A stretch of 64,000 bases of DNA from Mycoplasmatota bacterium (GCA_016342455.1 JAEIOE010000002.1:1-64000), one strand, 5' to 3'. Counted from the stretch's first letter, positions 47,001 through 55,002 are shown. Numbers and translations are program-made. The notes: generated by a model not told the origin, from the letters alone.

Positions 47001-47510
47001 TCTTTTACTAGATTATATTTGGATGATGGTTTATGGACTCAAGTCTGGGAGACAAGTTATGATGAAAAAACATTCCAACTAGCTCCAGGTGATTATATTC
47101 TAGCAATTGGCGAATTTGTAAGTGAGCTAAATGAAGTAGAAATATATACGGTAATACTAAATACTTATACTACAGTTGATTTAGACCCAAACTTAACGGG
47201 CTTAGCAGATGAAGTATATCGTACAGTTGATTTTACAACTGAGGATCATATCCATTTGGTTGGGGAAATCGATTATATAGGAGATTGGGATATATATAGG
47301 ATAGTTATTAATGAAGCTGGAACGTATTCAGTGTCTAGTTACACAGATAGTGATATGCAATTCTATATAATCCTTGAAACAGGTGAATGGGAAAGAGTAA
47401 TGTATAATACAATGGAATTATCAGTTGGTGTACACTATCTGTTAGTAAGACAAATGTATGACCAAGATACAATCAGTTATGAATTGTTTTTTGGTAAAAG
47501 AAATAATTAA
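44052..47510 (+). CDS. S41-peptidase-like lipoprotein with PPC-type repeats
   Basis: ATG 44052 follows TTGGAGG. The 1152-residue protein has a lipobox (LVGC, Cys19) and an acidic N-terminal region. Residues about 320-530 resemble tail-specific (S41) peptidases: IIVDLSTCTGGN, SYATFSAANLL with a candidate nucleophile Ser442, VFGSNTTGGACA and FGIEPDI. The usual catalytic Lys is not obvious, so it may be inactive. From about 640 on, five beta-sandwich repeats of PPC type follow (VEWINLTLLEEAEVTISMD, VDYYTFTIDELTTIEM, WDIYRIVINEAGTY). It is surface-exposed and probably processes or binds proteins or peptides. It is transcribed alone. Confidence 0.7.
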   Translation: MKKYNILILLLLSLFLVGCNDTSTEDINTTVTAVTTLEIEEDKTYLVDVVDLTNDYSFSATKLNIYEYGIDPDIPYVDIEEFIGILDEGLVDLSLHASGDVLSVSYDIYYSETEFFTAILEFNAEENTIYYNDFNFSSGIGIDNIEYTTNIETVDFIVNDLGDTEKTIDLDDYDMEILRSEDEFHISFYLTNLLLSGDIINLYFNDDEIYIVDDPMKLLLELEETSLPTDVNETNLIKHTANYSALLFDNFYGLKEEFNYDDFVAEFASFDMYSASTIAEFDENFTEFIFDLDEIHTTVVDYGYNRDSVNLPELPTNSRYIRFITTLLNSGYFNKGYDISFTEEAEYYYLDIVEFNLETKDNLASFLQDLNPNKKIIVDLSTCTGGNLISVVELLAYVTNDPLDLNYINPATGESFTESLQSLEPKALENEFQFYTSYATFSAANLLVSIVKDNDLAIVFGSNTTGGACAVNYTVLPNNMIISYSTNFLLTNSSFESIEFGIEPDISVSSYDSFYEAYLETNRYLDTNADIRVVSTGTTAKNISLELIKDRVPSIVNINGYVINIYNKDETEILYSETIVSGDEFTFTHSFNDYQDLLIIRVNCLYQINGVDRVEEIGYRVVDDMSNFFTTDTVTVPIGAIYNANKYDRSIDDEYIKIEITEAAVYRIGISGDFDGSHKVYDLEGNEVARSNYFSLDVGTYIVEINPIREEGDYTILIESVYDDAPFGQNITLIEGNSNTSTVTYDYDRDVEWINLTLLEEAEVTISMDNLTRNYFIADKYGEDYNSHTDFISPYKTRTFILPKGEYMLGFHSANFVPLGSITVTFDVDYMINDFSGDIFLNDTNFGQLLIGENIMTFEGFCDRDIYELVLTEITDLMIDGGGVVSSCLIGEDGDCDFANQFYNLQPGTYYLMFTTNGVIEESVTQAAEIILLHDESTESNMLPIELDEEFTVIIEVDEDVDYYTFTIDELTTIEMIQENASTSFTRLYLDDGLWTQVWETSYDEKTFQLAPGDYILAIGEFVSELNEVEIYTVILNTYTTVDLDPNLTGLADEVYRTVDFTTEDHIHLVGEIDYIGDWDIYRIVINEAGTYSVSSYTDSDMQFYIILETGEWERVMYNTMELSVGVHYLLVRQMYDQDTISYELFFGKRNN

Positions 47511-47644
47511 TATAGCAGACTACGTTTTTGATGCAATCATTACTAATTTCAATGCAATGATAGCTGTAGGAAATCAAACTATTTCAATGATGAATCAGAT
47601 AATACATATATCGAATTTGAAGTAAAATCAATATAGATAAGAAT
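47511..47644 (+). other. Short non-coding stretch between gene and terminator
   Basis: No recognisable gene; a short open piece (FNAMIAVGNQTISMMNQ) could be remnant coding sequence but cannot be assigned. Confidence 0.3.
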
Positions 47645-47687
47645 AAAAAAGCCTAAACTAGGATTAAACTTAGTTTAGGCTTTTTTG
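47645..47687. terminator. Strong terminator after the S41-like gene
   Basis: AAAAAAGCCTAAACTA pairs with TAGTTTAGGCTTTTTT around a 10-base loop. Confidence 0.9.
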
Positions 47688-47695
47688 CACTGCTA

Positions 47696-49079
47696 TGAAA
47701 AAGTGATACACATTGCCCCCTCTTGATGATAAAATAGAATGAAGAAAGAGAAGGAAATAAAAAATGGCCAAAACGTACAGTTTAGACTTTAAATTAAAGT
47801 TAGTAAAGATGATTTTAAATGAACATATAAGCAAACATGAAATAGAAAGAACTTTTAATGTATCAAGATAATCTTAAAGAGAGAGGGTACTTAAGTATGG
47901 AAGCGAGGGAGTAAGTGGTTTACTGCCGAAAAGAAAAGTAAAAGAAAAAATCTACATCGATTACGAAGAAGAAACAATAGAATCACTTAAGTAGGAAAAT
48001 TTATTGTTAAAGATAGAAATTGAACGATTAAAAAAAGGCTATACAGAATCAGATGCAAAATATCTAAAAAAAACAAATTCTAGAATTTGAATATAATCTA
48101 ATATATTAATTTAGAGCGAAATATTATATCAATGAATTATGCGAATTCATTGATATAAACAGATGCGGATACTATCGATGGTTTAAAAGGTTGGGAACTA
48201 AAACCAAAGGTGAAAAGCAAAAGGAATCAGTTAAAATAAAAATTAAGAAATATCATGAATTATATCCAACAAAAGGATACAGAAATATAAGAAGAGAGAT
48301 CATGAGAGAAGATGGATGGATAGTAAGTTTATATATGATGTATCAATGTTTCAAAGAAATGTGAATAGCATCATAAGCAAGAAGAAAAGCCTATAGAAGG
48401 ACAAAAGGAGTATCAGACAAATATCCGAATCTAATAATTAATGATTGGTTCGTGACTAGACCGTTTGAAAAGGTGTGTAGTGATACTACAATGGTAGTAT
48501 ATCAAGGAAAGAAATACGATTGGAATTTCCATGTGGATGTATACAATAATGAGATAGTAGGATGGGACATAGCAAACTATCAACATGGAAATGGCGTTAT
48601 GAATCACCTAAGATCACTCGAAGATTTTCTTAGAATAAAAGAAGAAAGAGGATATCATAATAATATGACAATATTACATAGTGATCAAGGATTAGTATAT
48701 GCATCAAAGAAGTTTGAAAAGACACATAAAGAGTACCGAATAAGAAGAAGTATGTCAAGAGCAGCTACACCAACAGACAATCCTGTTATAGAAGCATTGA
48801 ATGGCCGGATCAAATCAGAACTAAAATATAACTTAAAAATAAATGAGTATTCTGATATTAATACAGCGATTGAATTATATGTAAACGGCTTTAATCATTC
48901 AAGACCAGCATAGAGACTAGATTATTTATCGCCTGTAGAATATACAACATCAAAAGGCTTTAAATAATGAAACTCTATACAAATCTATAATCTATTATGA
49001 TATAATAATTAAAACGAATTTAATAAGCATTGCTATTTTTATTGTCCCTAAAAAGGGGGCCATGTGTATCACTTTTTCA
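47696..49079 (+). mobile_element. Degenerate IS3-like insertion sequence with intact ends
   Basis: The ends form a 26-bp inverted repeat with one mismatch. The left is TGAAAAAGTGATACACATTG plus CCCCCT (47696-47721), and the right is its complement at 49054-49079. Between them lie remnants of orfA and orfB with many stops. It differs in sequence from the IS at 28152. It marks the left border of the defence island. No clear target duplication is seen. Confidence 0.85.
47764..48967 (+). pseudogene. Broken IS3-family transposase (orfA plus orfB)
   Basis: The orfA part starts MAKTYSLDFKLKLVKMIL and is stopped by TAA after FNVSR; the coiled-coil part (KIEIERLKKGYTESDAKYL) follows after TAG. The orfB part reads CGYYRWFKRL and YPTKGYRNIRREIMRE, then two stops, then a DDE core that is open from 48452: CSDTTMVV, LHSDQGLVYAS and NPVIEALNGRIKSEL. 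A TAG then interrupts FNHSRPA and the family tail LDYLSPVEY. At least six nonsense changes are present, so it is inactive. Confidence 0.9.
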
Positions 49080-49091
49080 TAGAAGAGCAAA

Positions 49092-49116
49092 AGCGACACA
49101 TGTGCGCTGTTTTTTT
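49092..49116 (+). terminator. Terminator-like hairpin right of the dead IS
   Basis: AGCG(A)CACATGTGCGCT forms a short stem with a CATG loop, followed by T7. It may be the original terminator of a transcript interrupted by the IS. Confidence 0.55.
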
Positions 49117-49294
49117 ATTAATTGCCAGAGTATAATATATATAGAGTAAAAAACATATATCTGTTACTATTCATTTTCTAAAGTTATGCATGCAACATTT
49201 AAATGATATTAATCATTAAATATAAGACATATATTATGATTCAATAATCATATTGGTATATATGAAATGAGAAAGCATAGAATTAAAACTATGC

Positions 49295-49331
49295 GGTAAT
49301 TGCGTATAATGATTATAAATACGCAATTACC
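49295..49331 (+). promoter_or_regulatory. 37-bp bipartite inverted repeat, AbiEi operator candidate (copy 1)
   Basis: GGTAATTGCGTA (49295-49306) and its exact complement TACGCAATTACC (49320-49331) are 13 bases apart and end right at the -35 box. AbiEi-type antitoxins repress their own operon by binding inverted repeats at the promoter. A related element of the same length occurs at 51234-51270. Confidence 0.75.
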
Positions 49332-49360
49332 TTGAAATGTTTTACTGAATGTGATATTAT
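49332..49360 (+). promoter_or_regulatory. Sigma-A promoter of the abiE operon
   Basis: TTGAAA (49332-49337), 17 bases, TATTAT (49355-49360). Transcription should begin near 49367, only about 10 bases before the start codon, which rules out the more upstream ATG at 49332. Confidence 0.75.
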
Positions 49361-49376
49361 ACTTTTGGGTGATAAT

Positions 49377-50165
49377 ATGATGAATAAAGTATGTGAAGAT
49401 TTAAAGGTTAAATATAATAATAAGAAAAGTATTAGTAGAGATGAATTGTATCAGTTCTTAGGAAAATACTATGAAAATATTTCTACGAGCTCTTTTTTGT
49501 GGATGGTTTATGATTTAAAAGAAATGGGACTAATAACTATTGGCTCAAGTGAAATGTATATTCTTAATTTTAGTAAGCCTAAAATATATTTTAAAGTCAA
49601 ACAAGCTGATATCACATTAGTTCAATTATTGAAGAAGTATAATAGTAAAATTATTGATAATAAGTATTTTAATTTAGACCCATTTATTTCTGTTTGGGAT
49701 ACTCGTATAGTAAATAAATATATTAAACACACAATATCTAAAAATAGTATAATTGTAGAAGTAGATAAATACAGAATAGATGATGTGTTCAATTATATAA
49801 AAAAGAATTTTTCTAAAAAATATTATGTAACAAAGACACGTCAATTGGATTCTGATCATATTATTTATGAATCAAATATTATCTATATTAAACAATTAGT
49901 AAAAAGAGCACCTATAAATAAAAAAATTACAGAAAAAGAATACTTTGTTACCGTTCCTAAAATAGAGAAAATTTTAGTTGATGTTGTTGTTGACAATGAA
50001 ATATTTAATTTCTATGACGAAAGTACTTTGAAAGAGTTATACAGAAATATCAATGACAAATATAATGTTAATTTAGTTACATTATTGTATTATGCAAAAA
50101 ACAGAGGTGTAAAACAGCAGATGTTACAATTTCTAAGAGAGTCGTTAGGGGTGAATTTAAAGTGA
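49377..50165 (+). CDS. AbiEi-type antitoxin/regulator of a type IV toxin-antitoxin system
   Basis: The start is placed at ATG 49377 (or 49380) after GGGTGA; the promoter overlaps any earlier start. The 262-residue product has an N-terminal winged helix (SISRDELYQFLGKYY...FLWMVYDLKEMGLIT, about 15-60) and a C-terminal domain typical of AbiEi-like proteins, which counter an AbiEii nucleotidyltransferase toxin without direct binding and repress the operon. The toxin gene overlaps its stop by 4 bases (GTGA), the usual coupling. The sequence is divergent, and the call leans on the toxin next door and the inverted repeat at the promoter. Confidence 0.75.
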   Translation: MMNKVCEDLKVKYNNKKSISRDELYQFLGKYYENISTSSFLWMVYDLKEMGLITIGSSEMYILNFSKPKIYFKVKQADITLVQLLKKYNSKIIDNKYFNLDPFISVWDTRIVNKYIKHTISKNSIIVEVDKYRIDDVFNYIKKNFSKKYYVTKTRQLDSDHIIYESNIIYIKQLVKRAPINKKITEKEYFVTVPKIEKILVDVVVDNEIFNFYDESTLKELYRNINDKYNVNLVTLLYYAKNRGVKQQMLQFLRESLGVNLK

Positions 50166-51238
50166 TTAATGACATAAGTTTTAGTGCTGAATGGCTTAAG
50201 AAAATTAATGATAAATATAAAAGAGCTGACAAGAATATTATAGAGAAAGAAATATATGCTTTGAAATTATTGGAGTTGATTGCAAAAACTGGATTTAAAT
50301 TCATATTTAGAGGCGGAACTGCACTCTCACTTATGTTACAAGAATTTACCCGTTTTTCTATTGATATTGATATTTGTACAGGTGAATCACATAAGAGACT
50401 AGAAGAAATCATAGAGATATTAAGAGCGAGTAAGTTTTTTAGTAAAATTACAAAATCTAAAGAAAAAAGTAAAGCAACTGCTGGAATTGATAAATTACAT
50501 TATCAGTTTCACTATTTGTCTAAATTAACGGAAGAAGATAATTTTGTTGTTTTAGATGTTGTGTTTGATAAAAACAGTTTTGAACATACTAAAAAAATTC
50601 CAATTAAGTATATGCTAATTAAAACAGAATCCCCTTATATAGAAGTAGTTGTGCCTACCTTGGAAGAGTTACTAATAGATAAGCTAACTGCTTTTGCTCC
50701 TGAGACAATTGGTATTACCTATAAATCAAAAAAATACATAGAAATCATTAAACAAATGTACGATATAACGAAAGTAAGCGATAAAATCAAAGTGAATGAA
50801 TTAAAGGTTTCAACGTATAAATTAAAAGCACAAAAGCAAGCAAAGTGGAGAAATTTAAATATTGATTATATAGAAACCTTAAAAGATTCAATCAAAACCG
50901 CTCTTAATATAATTTCAGATGGATATTTCTCAACTGAAAACAATGAAAAACTTAAAAATGCGATAGCTAGTTTTAGCGGATATATTCATACTACGGTTTA
51001 TACGCTATCAGATGCATATGAATCCGCTATAAAAGTGCTGTATATTTCAACAATTCTTTTATTTGGTGGATTTGAAGTATTCAATAAGAAAATAACTAAG
51101 ATATCTTTAAAAGATGTTGATATGTTAAGTAAGAATTTTTTAAATATAATAAATGTTCTAGCACAAGATAACATGACTTATTTACTAGAATCAGCAATTT
51201 CAGTTATTCAAAATGAACAGTTACTTATAAAACAGTAA
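50162..51238 (+). CDS. AbiEii/AbiGii-family nucleotidyltransferase toxin
   Basis: The 358-residue protein carries the AbiEii nucleotidyltransferase signature: FRGGTALSL (49-57), then SIDIDI with the metal-binding Asp68 and Asp70, and the later LLIDKLTAFAPETIG (about 173-187). AbiEii toxins are bacteriostatic, transferring nucleotides onto targets such as tRNA, and act in abortive phage defence. GTG start, coupled to the antitoxin gene. Its stop codon lies inside the second copy of the 37-bp repeat, directly before the CBASS genes. Confidence 0.88.
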   Translation: MINDISFSAEWLKKINDKYKRADKNIIEKEIYALKLLELIAKTGFKFIFRGGTALSLMLQEFTRFSIDIDICTGESHKRLEEIIEILRASKFFSKITKSKEKSKATAGIDKLHYQFHYLSKLTEEDNFVVLDVVFDKNSFEHTKKIPIKYMLIKTESPYIEVVVPTLEELLIDKLTAFAPETIGITYKSKKYIEIIKQMYDITKVSDKIKVNELKVSTYKLKAQKQAKWRNLNIDYIETLKDSIKTALNIISDGYFSTENNEKLKNAIASFSGYIHTTVYTLSDAYESAIKVLYISTILLFGGFEVFNKKITKISLKDVDMLSKNFLNIINVLAQDNMTYLLESAISVIQNEQLLIKQ

Positions 51239-51270
51239 ATACGAAAAATACAAATAAATACGCATTTACT
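51234..51270 (+). promoter_or_regulatory. Second 37-bp bipartite repeat, at the abiE/CBASS junction
   Basis: AGTAAAT...CGCATTTACT has the same overall length and arm positions as the element at 49295-49331 and matches it at 26 of 37 positions, best in the right half (AAATACGCA). It overlaps the AbiEii stop codon and lies 27 bases before the NUDIX effector gene. It may let the AbiEi protein control the CBASS genes as well. Confidence 0.55.
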
Positions 51271-51296
51271 GAAAAAAAACATTTAGGAGGATTACG

Positions 51297-52097
51297 ATGA
51301 AAAAGAATTTAGGATATATAGTTATTGGTGCGATTTTCTTTGGCATATCAATGATTCCCAAATTGGATACTATAAATGGACTAAATATGGTTACTTGGAC
51401 TGTTTTTGGACTTTGTGTAGCCAAAGTAACTATAGCTTATGGGTTGTTTATTACAAACGAAAGAAAAAAATACGTTTATGAGCACTTTAATGAAGAATTT
51501 AGAGTCTCATTTGCTTACATTTTTAGAATAATTTTATCAAATAAGGAGTTTCTTTTAATTAAAGGAAGAAATAAGAAATATCAACCTGTAGGAGGAGTGT
51601 TCCAGTACAGTGAAAATACAATTGCATATTGGAAAAAGTTAGGTTTTACTAACGACGGCACTGGAGAATTGTATGACTTTAGAGGAACAGTAAAGGGAAA
51701 GAATGTTTTAAAGTTTCTTAAGAAAATAAAATCAGGAAAAAATAGAGAAAATACATGTTATAGGGAATTTGATGAAGAAATTGTCAAAAATATTAAAACG
51801 AATAAACAGCTATTTGATAAGGAAACTTTAAAATTTGAATATTTAAAAACATCGTATTTATATGGAAGAGAACAATTTTACACCCAACCTAATAGAATGA
51901 ATATATATATGGTATATAATGTTGACTTGTCTGAAAATCAAGATATTGAATTATTGAATTTAGTTAAGACTTCATCTAAATTTGAAACATTTAAGAAGAT
52001 TCAAATTAGCTGTCTAGGGATGGACATTGCAGTAAACAATCATGAGCCTACAATTAATGAACATACAAAATATATATTATATGAGGAGGATATTTGA
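51297..52097 (+). CDS. CBASS effector: two-helix membrane protein with SMODS-associated NUDIX domain (Cap16-like)
   Basis: The 266-residue protein starts with two membrane helices (LGYIVIGAIFFGISMI and MVTWTVFGLCVAKVTIAYGL). A cytosolic NUDIX-like domain follows: YQPVGGVFQY near 95 and the box-like REFDEEI near 157. This arrangement is that of the TM-NUDIX effectors found beside CD-NTases, where binding of the cyclic nucleotide is thought to trigger membrane damage and cell arrest. AGGAGG precedes the ATG. The CD-NTase gene begins 1 base after its stop. The NUDIX box is incomplete compared with hydrolases, which suits ligand binding rather than catalysis. Confidence 0.8.
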   Translation: MKKNLGYIVIGAIFFGISMIPKLDTINGLNMVTWTVFGLCVAKVTIAYGLFITNERKKYVYEHFNEEFRVSFAYIFRIILSNKEFLLIKGRNKKYQPVGGVFQYSENTIAYWKKLGFTNDGTGELYDFRGTVKGKNVLKFLKKIKSGKNRENTCYREFDEEIVKNIKTNKQLFDKETLKFEYLKTSYLYGREQFYTQPNRMNIYMVYNVDLSENQDIELLNLVKTSSKFETFKKIQISCLGMDIAVNNHEPTINEHTKYILYEEDI

Positions 52098-52098
52098 T

Positions 52099-53205
52099 AT
52101 GATATACAGAGAATTTTTAAGCAAGTATGGACAATTAGAGATTGATGAGTATTTGCACTTAATAGGTGATAAACTACAGATATCTAAGAATCAAAGAGAA
52201 AGCATACAAAAAAATTATGAGGCTTTAGTAGATTATATAGAAAACAATAACAGTCTTACTAAAACATATGATAAAATTATTGCTTATGCTCAAGGATCTT
52301 ATGCAATAGATACTGTAAATAAGCCACTTAGAAATGATGAATTTGATATAGATATTATTGTGGAGTTTCCACTAAAAGTTGCTGTTCAAGGTCCTAAAGT
52401 ATTTTATGATGAGTTATTAAATGTGTTTAGCGGTGAAAGTAGATACGCTGATATCGTCGAACCGAAAAATCGATGTGTAAGAATAAACTATAAGAGTTCT
52501 AATTATTATTTTGATATCTTACCGGTAGTACCTACTAACCAGGAAGGCATTAAACATGCCCCTGATAAAAAATTAGAAAAATGGGTTAGAACAAGTCCGA
52601 AACGTTATAGAGATTGGTTTAACAAAAAAGCTGCAGCATTACTTCTTGAGTATAGAGAACTAGAACCCCTTCAAACAGATGAATTGCCATTTCAAATGAA
52701 ACCACCTTTAAAAAGAGCAGTTCAACTAGTAAAAAGAAGTCGTGATATTTTCTTTAAAGATGAAGAAAAATACTATACAAGCAGTATTATCATTACTACA
52801 TTATTTGGAAAACATTATAATAGTGAGAAATCTCCTTTTTTATGTATAAAGAATGTTGTTAGTATTTTGAAACAAAAATATACAACCACATTTGAGTTAA
52901 AAAATCCAGTTGATAATAATGAGAGTTTTACGGAAAAATGGGTAACAGATATTAAATATTATTCAAATTTTAAGTCGTTCATCGATTTTCTTTATAAAAA
53001 GATAAATGAAATTGAAAACTCTCAAGGGATTAACAATAAACTTTTATATCTATCTGAATTATTTGGAGATAGTACTGTAGATTCAGTGGTAAGTACATAT
53101 TCAGAATGGAATAATCGAAAAAACTACTCAGTTGATAATAAGGGAAAGTTAAGTACATCAAATAATATCAATACAGCAAAGAAAAACACATTCTATGGCG
53201 AATAA
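52099..53205 (+). CDS. CD-NTase (SMODS/cGAS-DncV-like nucleotidyltransferase), CBASS signal synthase
   Basis: ATG 52099 follows GAGGAGGA; frames further upstream lie inside the effector gene. The 368-residue protein has the CD-NTase active site: QGSYAIDT (Gly66-Ser67), NDEFDIDIIV with Asp83 and Asp85, and YYFDILPVV with the third acid Asp139. The helical second half contains PLKRAVQLVKRSRD. Upon phage infection such enzymes make cyclic di- or trinucleotides that activate the effector. The C-terminus is disordered and ends FYGE. In type II CBASS this end is the site of conjugation by the E2-type partner. The product nucleotide cannot be told from sequence. Confidence 0.9.
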   Translation: MIYREFLSKYGQLEIDEYLHLIGDKLQISKNQRESIQKNYEALVDYIENNNSLTKTYDKIIAYAQGSYAIDTVNKPLRNDEFDIDIIVEFPLKVAVQGPKVFYDELLNVFSGESRYADIVEPKNRCVRINYKSSNYYFDILPVVPTNQEGIKHAPDKKLEKWVRTSPKRYRDWFNKKAAALLLEYRELEPLQTDELPFQMKPPLKRAVQLVKRSRDIFFKDEEKYYTSSIIITTLFGKHYNSEKSPFLCIKNVVSILKQKYTTTFELKNPVDNNESFTEKWVTDIKYYSNFKSFIDFLYKKINEIENSQGINNKLLYLSELFGDSTVDSVVSTYSEWNNRKNYSVDNKGKLSTSNNINTAKKNTFYGE

Positions 53206-53623
53206 GTATTTTAAATCATTTAAAAACCCATATATAAATATTATAAGAGTTAAAAAAGACCTAGAAAAGAATTTTCTTGATTTTAAGATTGATAATAATT
53301 ACAAGGAAATTTCAATAATTTGTAATTTAACACCAACAGATTTGTCAAAAACATATAAAGTTAAAATTAATTTTGATGGTAAGACAAGACCTAAAGTATA
53401 TGTTTTAGAGCCAGAATTAAAAAGTTTAATAAATAAAACTTATGAAGTTCATATGTTTAGGGATTATTCTTTATGTTTATACTATAAAAAGAATTACGAG
53501 TTCAACGCGGATAAAGATGTATTCTCAAATACTATAGTACCTTGGACAAGTTTATGGTTGTACTATTTTGAATTGTGGCAATATACAGGAAAATGGTTAG
53601 GGGGAGGTATTCATCCCATTTAG
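53195..53623 (+). CDS. Stand-alone E2-like conjugation protein of short type II CBASS
   Basis: The 142-residue protein overlaps the CD-NTase gene by 11 bases. It has a beta-rich core and the E2-like signature of CBASS-associated proteins: a candidate catalytic Cys94 in YSLCLYYKKN, then VPWTSLWLYYFELWQYTGKW and a closing GGIHP. These features resemble the E2 part of Cap2. No E1/ThiF domain and no JAB-type Cap3 peptidase are present, so the system is of the short type II form. The protein probably links the CD-NTase C-terminus to targets and so primes it. Confidence 0.8.
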   Translation: MANKYFKSFKNPYINIIRVKKDLEKNFLDFKIDNNYKEISIICNLTPTDLSKTYKVKINFDGKTRPKVYVLEPELKSLINKTYEVHMFRDYSLCLYYKKNYEFNADKDVFSNTIVPWTSLWLYYFELWQYTGKWLGGGIHPI

Positions 53624-53726
53624 ATATTAATTTTTTAGATAGATCCTATTTTTTTCTTAAATTTTTCTTATATTTTTGTAACTATTTAATCAAAATAGAT
53701 ATATAAAATAAGACAAGAATGGTACA

Positions 53727-53852
53727 TTGATACAATATATCACAAGTGATATAAGTAATGCAGAGAACGTGGAGTTATCCTTGTTTGAGGGAGAACATGA
53801 GAATAATTGTGTTAACACAGAATATTCAGAAATCAGGAAGGAAACATCATGA
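53727..53852 (+). CDS. Possible small acidic coupled ORF (or remnant) before the nuclease-like gene
   Basis: A frame with protein-like composition (SDISNAENVELSLFEGEHEN, about 41 residues if TTG 53727 is the start) ends with TGA overlapping the ATG of the next gene (ATGA). Such overlap suggests coupling. No convincing ribosome binding site is seen, so it may be the end of a lost gene. A perfect palindrome TATATCAC-AA-GTGATATA (53736-53753) lies inside its 5' part. The rest of the gap 53624-53726 is AT-rich and featureless. Confidence 0.35.
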   Translation: MIQYITSDISNAENVELSLFEGEHENNCVNTEYSEIRKETS

Positions 53853-54850
53853 GCAAAGAAAGTATAATAGTGAATTTTTTCGAAGAAATAAGAATAAAGC
53901 ATGATCCAAGTAACTTTGGTAATATAAAAGTAAGAAACTCATATCATAATAAAATGGAGTCTAAATGGTCTAAGTGTTTCAGTAATAGAGAATGTGAGTA
54001 TAATCATAGTACTAAAGATGTATTACATATAATATCATCAGTGTTTGATAATGAGATTGAAACCAATAATAGATATAAAGAATCCTTTGGATCAGCAATC
54101 ACAGCACAAGGAAATGAATATAAAAGAATAACAAGATTTCACTCATCTTCATTATGTTCATACCTTCATTTTTATAAAGTAAGTGCTGAAAATCCTCTTA
54201 GTATAAATATGAATGGCACAATATTTAAATTTACAAAAGTATTTTTTGAAGTAAAAAACTACTGCCTTGGAAAAAGCACAGCTTCAATGGATGTTGTACT
54301 TGTATCGCCTGAGAGTAATAGTATTCTATTTCTTGAATCTAAATTCGGTGAATATCTTAACAGCGGAAGTACGTATGTTTCAAAAGAATATGAAGAAAAG
54401 TACTTAAAATATTTTGGTGACTGCAATTCACAGATAAGCGAAAACATTGTTATAAAAAAAGCAATGGTGAAGAGTGTAGAAAAGATTAAATTAGAAAAGA
54501 AAGACAGATATAAACTATATACTGGCGGAATCAAGCAAATGATTTCTCATTTCATTTCTATAGATAATTTCTTAAAAAGAAATGTATTTGAAGAAACGAA
54601 AGAGAGATTAAGTAAGTATTTAAACGAAGACAGTGGTATTTATCTTGGTGAAATACTATTTGATTTTGGGCAATTTTCCACAGCTGATAGAAGCCTAGAA
54701 AACTATAGGAATGAATATAAGTCATTAGTTAAAATCCTAGAACATCATAATAAGGATATACATTTTTTAAGCAAAATACTTACATATCAAGAGGATCTGA
54801 TATTTTGCGAACCATTAAGTAAAACTATTAAGGAGTTCTATAAGTATTAA
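53849..54850 (+). CDS. PD-(D/E)XK-like predicted nuclease of the defence island
   Basis: The 333-residue protein shows a restriction-like catalytic pattern: Glu134 (VFFEVKN), Asp148 (SMDVVLVSP), and Glu163-Ser-Lys165 (LFLESKF) with the right strand spacing. The preceding RFHSSSLCSYLHFY and the later YTGGIKQMISHFI resemble uncharacterised putative endonucleases of the PGN_0703 type; that family call is tentative. AGGAAGG precedes the ATG. It lies downstream of the CBASS genes in the same direction but after a gap with its own palindrome, so it may be an independent defence gene or a CBASS accessory. Confidence 0.6.
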   Translation: MSKESIIVNFFEEIRIKHDPSNFGNIKVRNSYHNKMESKWSKCFSNRECEYNHSTKDVLHIISSVFDNEIETNNRYKESFGSAITAQGNEYKRITRFHSSSLCSYLHFYKVSAENPLSINMNGTIFKFTKVFFEVKNYCLGKSTASMDVVLVSPESNSILFLESKFGEYLNSGSTYVSKEYEEKYLKYFGDCNSQISENIVIKKAMVKSVEKIKLEKKDRYKLYTGGIKQMISHFISIDNFLKRNVFEETKERLSKYLNEDSGIYLGEILFDFGQFSTADRSLENYRNEYKSLVKILEHHNKDIHFLSKILTYQEDLIFCEPLSKTIKEFYKY

Positions 54851-54922
54851 TTAATTATATATGTTGCTAATTAATTAAGGTTAAATGTCAAAGATTGAGT
54901 ATAAGATAAAAACAACAGTATA

Positions 54923-54957
54923 AGAGAAAAAAGTCTAAAGATTAGACTTTTTTCTCT
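54923..54957. terminator. Bidirectional terminator between convergent genes
   Basis: AGAGAAAAAAGTCTA pairs perfectly with TAGACTTTTTTCTCT around AAGAT. It serves both the defence island and the leftward XRE gene. Confidence 0.9.
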
Positions 54958-55002
54958 ACTAAATTATATTTATACATTATATATGTTTTTTCAATATTAG
55001 AT

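Noticed and set aside
47696..49079. An active transposase from the long open frame at 48452-48913.
   Set aside because: The frame lacks its N-terminus, and stops occur upstream and in the conserved tail; only the element ends are intact.
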